Part shown: positions 9,929 through 16,492 of the stretch, piece by piece
How positions within the stretch are numbered: the first letter of the stretch is position 1
How the letters are laid out: the number at the start of each line of letters is the position of its first letter
Assembly (NCBI GenBank): GCA_025449485.1
Contig: JANWJG010000056.1
Coordinates: forward strand, 1 to 32,380
DNA: 32,380 bases
Source of the DNA: Nitrosotalea sp.
GTDB taxonomy: Archaea > Thermoproteota > Nitrososphaeria > Nitrososphaerales > Nitrosopumilaceae
Reading direction: 5' to 3'
The notes under the pieces: model-generated
What the model was told of the DNA's origin: nothing
Seen by the model: the letters and a program-made list of their open reading frames with translations, nothing else
The model's database searches: none
Made by a program: the position numbers and the translations under genes

Positions 9929-12372
9929 TAATAAATTCAATAGAGTTAGAAAACATTAGAAGTTATGATAAAGAGAAAATAGAATTCCCTAGAGGCATAA
10001 CATTATTTGAGGGAGATATTGGTTCAGGAAAATCAACCATTTTGATGGGAATAGAATTTGCATTATTCGGATTAGGATCACAAAAACCAGAAGCATTACT
10101 CTCAAAAAAAGCAAACGATGGTTCCGTAGTCCTTAATTTTGAGGCAAATGGGCAAAAGTGTGAGGTAAAGCGCACACTAAAGAGAAAAGGAGATGCATTG
10201 AATCAGGACCCAAAAAACACATACCTGAAGATAAATGATGAATTGGAACCTCTCTCACCTACAGAATTAAAACAAAAAGTGTTGCAAATTCTTAACTTTA
10301 ACGAGCCTGGAGACTCACGTTCAGAGAGTCGTATCTACAGATATGCAATATTTACACCACAAGAAGAGATGAAACAGATTCTGTTTAATTCTGAAAGAAG
10401 ACTAGAGACAATAAGAAAAGCATTTGGTGTTGAAGATTATAAGATAGCAGTAGAGAATTCAAAGGAAATTCTTAGAGTCCTACATGGAAAAATCAACATC
10501 TTCAAAGAACGATTCAAAGATATAAACAATTACGAATTAGAGTTGAAAAACTCCAAAGAAAATATTCATAAAATTGAAAACATCATCAAAGAAACAGAGA
10601 CGCAAGAAAAAGAGTTAAAAAATCAGAGAAAAAAAATACACGATGAACTTGAAACAATTAGAGAAAAAATACTAGAGCAAAGAGAGCTATTAACAAACAA
10701 AGACAATATCAAAAAACAAATTGAAGAAAAAATTGATGAAAAGAAAAAGATTTCAAATCAAATAAAACAAACAACAGAGGAATTAGAAGATTTTAAAGAA
10801 GAGTTTGAGAGCCAGAAAAGCATTTCAAAACCAACTATCAAGAGTGTGGAAGAGATTAATGCAAAAATTAAAGAATTTTCCGAGATAAATAATTCAATTA
10901 ACAGATTAGAATTTCAAGTAATTTCACACTCTGATGTAATAAAGAAAATACGTGTAAAGATTGGAAAACTTTCTGAATCAACCACAGAATCATTGAACAT
11001 GCAATTAAAAACGATCAAAGAAGATAGAACAGAATATCAAACGAATGTCAATGATCTTCAAAAAGGATTAAAGATGAAACAAAAAGAAGAATCAAAGTTA
11101 GAAGCAGATAAAGAAAAATACGAAAATGACATTCAAAACACATCCAAACTTGGTGCAAAATGTCCTTACTGTGAGCACGAATTAACAAAAGATCATGTAC
11201 AAAAATTAGAAAAAGAACGAAGACAGTCACTATTAGACACAAAAGGCAAATTAGAAAAAGTATCAAAAGAACGTGACGAATTAGAGTCAGAAATATCAAA
11301 ACTTGAGAAGATCATTTTGGAGTCAGATACTAAGATTAGAACCATAGAAAACGCAATTCCAGATCTTGAAAATCTCACTTTAACAATCAGAAAGTTGGAT
11401 GAGATCGAGAAGGAACTAAAACAGACAAGAGACAAAAACATAATTCCTGACGACAAGGGCCTGCCAAAACTAGGCATGCATGACAAACCTATTGAATATT
11501 TCACAGCATTAAAAGAGGCTCTTTTAGAATATCAAAATGCAGAAGTTAGCATAACAAATATTGAAAAAAACATGAAAAAATCAATGAACGCAATACAGCA
11601 GTATGAAGATGATCTTAAAACAAGAACGAATCAGATAACAAAATTAGAAGAAAGATTGACAGAAATTTCAGGTAAATTAAAAATGTTTGACGGAATCAAA
11701 GAACAGAGTTTAGATTTACAGGGCCAGGAGGAAAGATTAGATCTAGAAATAAAAGAACTTTCAAATATCATTTCAAGAAACAACGAAAAAATGGAAAATG
11801 AAAAAACCACAGTTAAAGAATGTAATGAAAAAATATCAGAATCTGAAAAATGGAAAAACATTCACAAAAAATATTTAAATTATCATGTGTGGTTAGATGA
11901 GTTTTTCATTCCATCCGTAGACAAAATAGAGAAGCAGGTGCTTTTATCAATACAACAAAGATTTAATGAAATTTACCATAGATGGTATTCAATTTTAATT
12001 GATGATCCTACAAAGGAATCCAGGATTGATGAGAACTTTACTCCTATCATAGAACAAGATGGATATGAGCAAGATGTGGGATTTTTGAGCGGTGGAGAAA
12101 AGACAAGCATCGCACTTGCATACAGATTGACTTTGAATTCTCTCATGAGACAAGAATCAGACAGCATGAAATCAAACCTACTCATTTTAGACGAACCAAC
12201 AGACGGATTCAGTAAAACACAACTTGCCAAGGTCAAGACATTACTTTTAGAATTAAAGTCTCAACAAATTATTTTGGTATCACATGAAAAAGAACTTGAG
12301 ACATACGTAGACAACATATTTCACATAAGCAAAAGTTCAGGAATATCAAAAGTCACTAGATTGAATAATTAG
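9925..12372 (+). CDS. rad50: Rad50 ATPase of the Mre11-Rad50 complex
   Basis: SMC-like ABC ATPase that tethers and signals broken DNA ends. The 815 residues have Walker A GDIGSGKST (30-38), long Glu/Lys-rich coiled coils (roughly 165-410 and 420-670), a zinc hook CPYC at 413-416 midway, the ABC signature LSGGEKTS starting at 721, and Walker B LLILDEPTDGF with Asp756-Glu757. All functional parts are present, so it looks intact. Length is slightly short of the 850-900 common in archaea, which would mean shorter coiled coils. The start ATG overlaps the mre11 stop. It is the last gene of the operon and ends 9 bases before a convergent gene. Confidence 0.96.
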   Translation: MIINSIELENIRSYDKEKIEFPRGITLFEGDIGSGKSTILMGIEFALFGLGSQKPEALLSKKANDGSVVLNFEANGQKCEVKRTLKRKGDALNQDPKNTYLKINDELEPLSPTELKQKVLQILNFNEPGDSRSESRIYRYAIFTPQEEMKQILFNSERRLETIRKAFGVEDYKIAVENSKEILRVLHGKINIFKERFKDINNYELELKNSKENIHKIENIIKETETQEKELKNQRKKIHDELETIREKILEQRELLTNKDNIKKQIEEKIDEKKKISNQIKQTTEELEDFKEEFESQKSISKPTIKSVEEINAKIKEFSEINNSINRLEFQVISHSDVIKKIRVKIGKLSESTTESLNMQLKTIKEDRTEYQTNVNDLQKGLKMKQKEESKLEADKEKYENDIQNTSKLGAKCPYCEHELTKDHVQKLEKERRQSLLDTKGKLEKVSKERDELESEISKLEKIILESDTKIRTIENAIPDLENLTLTIRKLDEIEKELKQTRDKNIIPDDKGLPKLGMHDKPIEYFTALKEALLEYQNAEVSITNIEKNMKKSMNAIQQYEDDLKTRTNQITKLEERLTEISGKLKMFDGIKEQSLDLQGQEERLDLEIKELSNIISRNNEKMENEKTTVKECNEKISESEKWKNIHKKYLNYHVWLDEFFIPSVDKIEKQVLLSIQQRFNEIYHRWYSILIDDPTKESRIDENFTPIIEQDGYEQDVGFLSGGEKTSIALAYRLTLNSLMRQESDSMKSNLLILDEPTDGFSKTQLAKVKTLLLELKSQQIILVSHEKELETYVDNIFHISKSSGISKVTRLNN

Positions 12373-12381
12373 AGATAAGAA

Positions 12382-12888
12382 TTAGCCGCCAGTCATCTTG
12401 GCAAATTTTTCATTCTTGCTGAGGCTTTCCATGAATTTCAAGTTGGATAATGCGACCACGGCAGAGTCCCTTACTTGTTCACTCGAGTCTTCAAGTGCTC
12501 TCTGTAGTGTTTCCTTTGCATCTTGAGACCCAATCACTCCTAGTGCAACAGCCGCCTCGTGTCTTACAAATAGGCTAGGGTCATTTCGTGTTGCATCCTC
12601 TAGCGGTTTTATGCCACTTCGTAGGCACATCTGTCCTAAAGAGAATGCCGCCTCGTGTCTTACCAATTCATTAGAGTCATTTTTTAAAACACTTGCAACA
12701 TGTGGAACAACATCTTCTCCGCCCATATCCACAAGAATACAGACTGCCCTGCATCGTATAACAAAATCTTGGTCATTTAACAATCCAACAAAGTATTCCT
12801 TGTCTTTTTTTTCATATTTTTCTTCCATCTCAGACAAGAGTTCAAGACGTCCTGTTGGTATGACTTCCATGAAATTGATTTCTACCAT
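12382..12888 (-). CDS. HEAT-repeat (PBS-lyase-like) protein
   Basis: A 168-residue all-helical repeat protein. At least three short HEAT repeats are visible, with phrases such as DFVIRCRAVCILVDMG, ELVRHEAAFSLGQM, LFVRHEAAVALGVIG and EQVRDSAVVALSNL spaced by 30-33 residues. Such PBS-lyase-type HEAT repeats make a protein-binding scaffold; no catalytic motif is seen, so phycobilin lyase activity is not implied. Start chosen as the ATG at 12888; a TTG one codon earlier and an ATG six codons later are possible. It converges with rad50 nine bases away. The fold is clear, the function unknown. Confidence 0.85.
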   Translation of the reverse strand: MVEINFMEVIPTGRLELLSEMEEKYEKKDKEYFVGLLNDQDFVIRCRAVCILVDMGGEDVVPHVASVLKNDSNELVRHEAAFSLGQMCLRSGIKPLEDATRNDPSLFVRHEAAVALGVIGSQDAKETLQRALEDSSEQVRDSAVVALSNLKFMESLSKNEKFAKMTGG

Positions 12889-12969
12889 CAATATTTAGTC
12901 GTTATTGACGTTTATCACAAGTAATAGTTTACTATGATTCTTGTTTTGTAGTGTCACAAAACAATGGTT

Positions 12970-13431
12970 TTACAAAGACAGGTTCTTCTTTTCCACTCTA
13001 GAATGTAAATGCATGTTGCTTTTTGCAAAGTGCTTTTGGATTACATCTTCTGATACAAGCAACTTGTCAGTGTACAAGTAAACATTTCCAGTAAACTTGA
13101 ATTCTGACAAATCAAGTGATTTTTTAGCCCCCGTTTCATTTCCTACACTTGCCTCGACTGTTTTTTGTAGCTCTGCCAAAAATTTCTCTACCAGGTCAGG
13201 AAGCTGTACATACTCGTTACTCAGATCTGGTATTATCACTCCAATATGCTGATGTTTTTTAGCAGTATCGTGGATTGCCATTATTCTGAATTTCTTGTTA
13301 TTTTTTACCTCGCCTGTCTTTTTGTCAGTTAGAACAAACTCCCAATCTGCATGAATTCTAGAACATTGTGGAAACTCACTTTCTATCTTTGTGGTCATGA
13401 TACCAAAGACGTCCATCTTTTTAGAGTGCAT
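12970..13431 (-). CDS. Conserved protein of unknown function (153 aa)
   Basis: I do not recognise a family. The protein is soluble, charged and mixed alpha/beta, with no membrane segment, signal peptide or cysteine pair. Its first third (CSRIHADWEFVLTD, FRIMAIHD) looks like beta strands and the middle PDLVEKFLAELQKTVEAS like a helix. The gene appears real because of its codon pattern, a complete frame and a TATA-like GACATAAAG (about 13463-13471, minus strand) about 26 bases before the expected transcript start, with the ATG at 13431. It lies downstream of the pirin gene but has its own promoter signal. Confidence 0.75.
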   Translation of the reverse strand: MHSKKMDVFGIMTTKIESEFPQCSRIHADWEFVLTDKKTGEVKNNKKFRIMAIHDTAKKHQHIGVIIPDLSNEYVQLPDLVEKFLAELQKTVEASVGNETGAKKSLDLSEFKFTGNVYLYTDKLLVSEDVIQKHFAKSNMHLHSRVEKKNLSL

Positions 13432-13493
13432 CTAGGAACAATAAGAAAAACTGGCTCTTTATGTCTAATGCTAGATTTGAAAAAATTTGAGAG

Positions 13494-14222
13494 TTACTTG
13501 TTGACTGCATACTGTTCTGGCAGGTCAACTAGAATCAATTCCGTTGGCACCTCGGCCCTAATTACCACATTGCCTTCTTTAGATATCATTGCAGCATCCC
13601 TTGTCTGCATGGTATCATTTCCTAGTTTTATTTTACCATCTATTACAAACAAGTATGATTTTCTTCCAGGTCCCAACTTGTGTTCCACTTGACCCTGTGG
13701 AGTAAGTGTTGCCAAGTAAAAGGAGGCATCTTGGTGTATGTGTAATGCATCAGGATTTGGACTATTTTCAGATACCACTACTGGTACGAGTTTGTTTGTC
13801 CTGTCTTTTTTTGTAAACTTTTTTTGTTCCCAAGATGGTGCAAGTCCTTTTTTATTTGCAAATACCCACATTTGCAAAAGCCGCAATGGTTTTTCTTTTG
13901 AATGGTTTGATTCTGCATGCATTATTCCAGAGCCTGCAGTCATCCTTTGGACCTCTCCGGGATATATCACACCTTGATTTCCTTGGTCGTCTTTGTGTTC
14001 TAGTTCACCATCTATGACATAAGTTATGATCTCCATGTCCCGATGAGGATGAAAGTCAAATCCAGTACCAGGTTGTATTTCATCATCATTGAATACTCGC
14101 AGCGGTCCAAAGTTCATCTTCTCAAGATTCTGGTACTCGGCAAATGAGAAATGATGGAACGTTGTAAGCCAATCAGTCTCGTTGCGATAGTGCTCGTCTG
14201 CCCGTATTATTTTGGCATTCAT
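13494..14222 (-). CDS. Pirin family protein (cupin, iron-binding)
   Basis: A 242-residue pirin, a two-cupin protein. The N-terminal cupin has the full metal set: His58 and His60 in FDFHPHRDMEIITYV, and His102 and Glu104 in IMHAESNH, matching human pirin His56/58/101 and Glu103. Pirins bind iron; some have quercetin dioxygenase activity, and eukaryotic pirin is a redox-sensitive transcription cofactor. Its start overlaps the stop of the upstream TFB gene by four bases (ATGA), so the two are almost certainly co-transcribed and translationally coupled. That makes a role tied to transcription or redox sensing attractive, but this is inference. Confidence 0.92.
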   Translation of the reverse strand: MNAKIIRADEHYRNETDWLTTFHHFSFAEYQNLEKMNFGPLRVFNDDEIQPGTGFDFHPHRDMEIITYVIDGELEHKDDQGNQGVIYPGEVQRMTAGSGIMHAESNHSKEKPLRLLQMWVFANKKGLAPSWEQKKFTKKDRTNKLVPVVVSENSPNPDALHIHQDASFYLATLTPQGQVEHKLGPGRKSYLFVIDGKIKLGNDTMQTRDAAMISKEGNVVIRAEVPTELILVDLPEQYAVNK

Positions 14223-15160
14223 TTTGTTTCCAAGTCCATTTTCTTTTTGAACACCTTGGACACATTGCGTATCGTCACGGTGCTTATACCTGATGCCTTG
14301 GCAATCTTGTCCTGTGTAGCGCTCTCACCATTCATCATCCCTGATAGAAATAGTGCAGCAGATGCAAGTGACACAGGGTTTTTTCCATCTGCAATGCCTT
14401 TTTTCTTGGCCATCTCAACGATATCAAGTGCATCTCTTTGTGCCTTTTCACTGAGGCCTACAGAGGTGCCAATCTTGGACACTAGTTCAGATGGGTTCAA
14501 CGAATCCACCTGTAACTCAAGTGCCTTGACAAATACCCTATAGTGCCTTGAGAGATTCTTGAAGGATATGTTTCCAGCACTTGATACATCCTGTAAAGTT
14601 CTTGGTACGCCTGATTCCCTGCATGCAATATACAGTGCAGAAAGTATCATACCAGAAATTGTTCTTCCACGAATTATATTTTTGGTCAGTGCTTTTCTAT
14701 ACAGATATGCCGCGCGTTCAACTATTGCATCAGAGACATCAAGTTTTGGTTGGATTGCACCCATGATGACAAATGCAGAGCGCAGATTTCTTTCAGCAGA
14801 GCTTGACTTGCTTCTATTGTCCCAAGTTCTCAGTCTGTTGAAGGTATACTTCATGTATGTCGATATTGAATTTCCAGATGCATCACGATCAGTATTTCCA
14901 ATTACAGTTGACAAACCCTTGTCATGAATTGACAGTGCGGAGCCAAGCCCAGTTCGTGTGCTGTTATTGTAATCTTCTGCGGAAAGTGATTTCTGATCTG
15001 GTCCAGAGTCCTCTACCTTGTCTGCAAGAATCATTCCACATCTTGCACATACAATCTCGCCGCGAATGTTATCAGTCACAAGTGGTCCATGTGACTCACC
15101 TTCGTGCAAGTATGTCTTGCTTTTTTCAAATACTAATTTCTGTTGTTTAGTAGATATCAT
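14219..15160 (-). CDS. tfb: Transcription initiation factor IIB (TFB) with atypical zinc ribbon
   Basis: Archaeal TFB, which bridges TBP-TATA and RNA polymerase. The two cyclin-like repeats are clear, with TYMKYTFNRLRTWDNRSK (linker into repeat 1), RGRTISGMILSALYIACRE and, in repeat 2, NPVSLASAALFLSG and TVTIRNVSKVFKKK. The zinc ribbon keeps only its second pair (GEIVCARCG); where the first Cys pair should be there is HEGESHGP. The frame extends to 15181, but I chose the ATG at 15160 (313 aa). A TATA box TTTAAATA (15187-15194) would start transcription near 15164, downstream of the longer start. An operator-like dyad covers that start site. It probably is one of several paralogous TFBs, as thaumarchaea carry many. 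Confidence 0.9.
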   Translation of the reverse strand: MISTKQQKLVFEKSKTYLHEGESHGPLVTDNIRGEIVCARCGMILADKVEDSGPDQKSLSAEDYNNSTRTGLGSALSIHDKGLSTVIGNTDRDASGNSISTYMKYTFNRLRTWDNRSKSSSAERNLRSAFVIMGAIQPKLDVSDAIVERAAYLYRKALTKNIIRGRTISGMILSALYIACRESGVPRTLQDVSSAGNISFKNLSRHYRVFVKALELQVDSLNPSELVSKIGTSVGLSEKAQRDALDIVEMAKKKGIADGKNPVSLASAALFLSGMMNGESATQDKIAKASGISTVTIRNVSKVFKKKMDLETK

Positions 15161-15161
15161 T

Positions 15162-15178
15162 TGTATATCTAATATACA
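15162..15178. promoter_or_regulatory. Operator-like dyad at the TFB transcription start
   Basis: TGTATAT-CTA-ATATACA, a perfect 7-bp inverted repeat with a 3-bp centre. It begins 9 bases from the TATA box and covers the predicted transcription start, the position expected for a repressor. The core plus one flank, 18 identical bases at 15160-15177, recurs at 15737-15754 beside the HxlR gene. Confidence 0.6.
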
Positions 15179-15186
15179 CAAGATAG

Positions 15187-15194
15187 TATTTAAA
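15187..15194 (-). promoter_or_regulatory. TATA box of the tfb-pirin operon
   Basis: Read on the minus strand this is TTTAAATA. Its centre is about 26 bases before 15164, which predicts a nearly leaderless message for the ATG at 15160 and argues against the longer TFB start at 15181. Confidence 0.6.
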
Positions 15195-15272
15195 ATGTAT
15201 AGTGAAGTTATAGATATCAGATTAACTTTTGTAAAGTCATTTTCAGGTTTTTAATTAACGGACAGGCAGGAT

Positions 15273-15692
15273 TCATACAGCCTCGATAGGCTTGGAATAG
15301 ATCTCTTTTAGGACTCGCGGTTTTCCGTCCTTGAATACATCCTTGGAACAATACTGCATTGAGAAAGCAGCCATGGATTCAAGTACGGGGTTTAGCGCTA
15401 GCCCCTTTTTTGTGATAACGTACTCTATCTTGACTGGCGTTCCAGCATAGATTCGCTTCTCAATTATGCCGTTTTTTTCCATTTCCCGCAATCGTGCAGA
15501 CAAGGTCTTGGGGTTTATCCCTTCTACAGAATCCAGGAACTGGTTGAATCTACTCTGCCCAAGCTTTGTCATGTTGCGTAAAATGTGTACCGTGAATTTT
15601 TTTCCAATAATTTTAAAAGTATTATCAATAGGACATGCCTTTAACGAGTCAAGCAAAACTTTGCATTCTTCTTCTTTCAACTTACCATACAC
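15273..15692 (-). CDS. HxlR-family winged-helix transcriptional regulator
   Basis: A 139-residue single-domain regulator with the full HxlR pattern: N-terminal CPIDNTFKIIGKKFTVHILRN (from residue 20), the recognition region with RFNQFLDSVEGINPKTLSARLREMEKNGIIEKR, then the wing YAGTPVKIEYVITKKG. HxlR proteins bind as dimers to short palindromes; several respond to aldehydes or oxidants through the N-terminal cysteine (here Cys20; Cys10 and a late Cys near 115 are also present). The start is GTG at 15692, with a TATA box TTATAAAT (about 15722-15729) in place. A dyad just upstream is repeated at the TFB promoter, which makes this regulator the natural candidate to bind both. Confidence 0.9.
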   Translation of the reverse strand: MYGKLKEEECKVLLDSLKACPIDNTFKIIGKKFTVHILRNMTKLGQSRFNQFLDSVEGINPKTLSARLREMEKNGIIEKRIYAGTPVKIEYVITKKGLALNPVLESMAAFSMQYCSKDVFKDGKPRVLKEIYSKPIEAV

Positions 15693-15721
15693 TCACTTGA
15701 TAACTGTAATATCACTTTCTA

Positions 15722-15730
15722 ATTTATAAG
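15722..15730. promoter_or_regulatory. Bidirectional TATA box for HxlR gene (minus) and mini-ORF (plus)
   Basis: ATTTATAAG on the plus strand and CTTATAAAT on the minus strand. Toward minus it predicts a start near 15699, seven bases before the HxlR GTG. Toward plus it predicts a start near 15752, about 11 bases before an ATG at 15763. Confidence 0.5.
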
Positions 15731-15739
15731 CTTACCTTT

Positions 15740-15754
15740 GTATATCTAATATAC
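15740..15754. promoter_or_regulatory. Second copy of the operator-like dyad
   Basis: GTATAT-CTA-ATATAC, identical to the copy at the TFB start, including three flanking bases (TTT) on its left. For the plus-strand mini-ORF it lies 9-10 bases past the TATA box and covers the expected start, the same arrangement as at tfb. For the HxlR gene it lies just upstream of the TATA box. Confidence 0.6.
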
Positions 15755-15762
15755 GAAATAAC

Positions 15763-15849
15763 ATGACATCCCATACACAACACAAACACCAATGGACGGT
15801 CAGATCAAACCATTGGCAATGCGATACATGTGGAAAGACATACGGATAA
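15763..15849 (+). CDS. Possible 28-residue His/Cys-rich peptide
   Basis: An ATG-initiated 28-codon frame encoding a peptide rich in His (positions 4, 7, 9, 17) with one CDTCG pair (Cys20, Cys23) near the end, a possible metal-binding mini-protein. No known family. Support is indirect: a TATA box and the operator-like dyad sit in front of it with the same spacing as at the tfb promoter. It is short enough to occur by chance, so confidence is low. Confidence 0.35.
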   Translation: MTSHTQHKHQWTVRSNHWQCDTCGKTYG

Positions 15850-15863
15850 CCTTTCCCACTTTT

Positions 15864-15986
15864 TTATTCAAGCGGTCTTGACTTGTAACAATCAGAACAA
15901 ATCTCAACTGTCTTACCGTGCTTTTTTGAATAATGTGCACCAAGTTCTCGATGTAAACGACACAGAAAACAGAGTCCAAAATTCAT
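15864..15986 (-). CDS. Small four-cysteine zinc-ribbon-like protein (40 aa)
   Basis: Forty residues from the ATG at 15986, containing CFLC (Cys6, Cys9) and CSDC (Cys30, Cys33) separated by a basic stretch with several His and Lys. Two CxxC knuckles 20 residues apart are a typical mini zinc ribbon, so it may bind nucleic acid or protein. The frame is open for 24 more codons upstream, but the cysteine core begins at once after this ATG. It sits 43 bases downstream of the PEFG-CTERM gene on the same strand and could be read from it. The promoter is not obvious. Function unknown. Confidence 0.6.
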   Translation of the reverse strand: MNFGLCFLCRLHRELGAHYSKKHGKTVEICSDCYKSRPLE

Positions 15987-16029
15987 GTAATGGTATTGAT
16001 ACCGTTCGTAATAGATTTTTTGTATGATG

Positions 16030-16485
16030 TTATATTTTGAGCCTGTTTGTAAAAGCAAACATGGTAATAACTATAACAAGTGATACTCCAAACATCGGCA
16101 TTACAATAGGACCAAATTCAGGAACTGTTGCAGTCACTGTCTTTGTTTGTGTCACAACAAAACCATTAATTTTGGTACTTGCAACTATGTTAAAATCTCC
16201 AGATGTGGCAGTTGACGGAATCTTGAAGGACAGTGCAAAATTGCCATTTTGATCAGACTGGACAGTCCTGATCAATATCAGGTTTCCAGACGAGTCTTTT
16301 ATCTGCAAGGCAACCAATGCATTTGACTGTCCTGTTACGGTGCCACTCAATTGAACCGTATCTCCAGGTAGGTAATTTGCCTTGTTTGTAGCAAGTACAA
16401 TTGACTGTTCCTCCTGAGCAAACGAGTCCAAGACTCCAGACAGTGCAAGTAATAGTACTGCGCCAAAAAGCAGAAATCTGTCCAT
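16030..16485 (-). CDS. PEFG-CTERM surface protein with one macroglobulin-like domain
   Basis: 151 residues from the ATG at 16485. A signal peptide (DRFLLFGAVLLLALSGVLDSFA) leads into one beta-sandwich domain of the MG2 type (ATNKANYLPGDTVQLSG ... ALSFKIPSTATSGDFNIVAS). The end is a PEFG motif (16111-16122), a hydrophobic helix and a short basic tail. PEFG-CTERM is the thaumarchaeal sorting tag thought to be processed by an archaeosortase and anchored to the envelope. The frame reaches 16614, but that extension overlaps the upstream gene and would bury the signal peptide. The ATG is 7 bases after the stop of the large surface protein, so they form an operon. Confidence 0.85.
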   Translation of the reverse strand: MDRFLLFGAVLLLALSGVLDSFAQEEQSIVLATNKANYLPGDTVQLSGTVTGQSNALVALQIKDSSGNLILIRTVQSDQNGNFALSFKIPSTATSGDFNIVASTKINGFVVTQTKTVTATVPEFGPIVMPMFGVSLVIVITMFAFTNRLKI

Positions 16486-16492
16486 GTTTTTT

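Noticed and set aside
9925-12372. Possible truncation of Rad50 because it is shorter than many homologues
   Set aside because: Walker A, zinc hook, signature and Walker B are all present in order, so only the coiled coils are shorter.
15161-15181. Longer TFB start adding seven residues (15181)
   Set aside because: The extension is encoded by the operator-like dyad and would begin upstream of the transcription start predicted from the TATA box.
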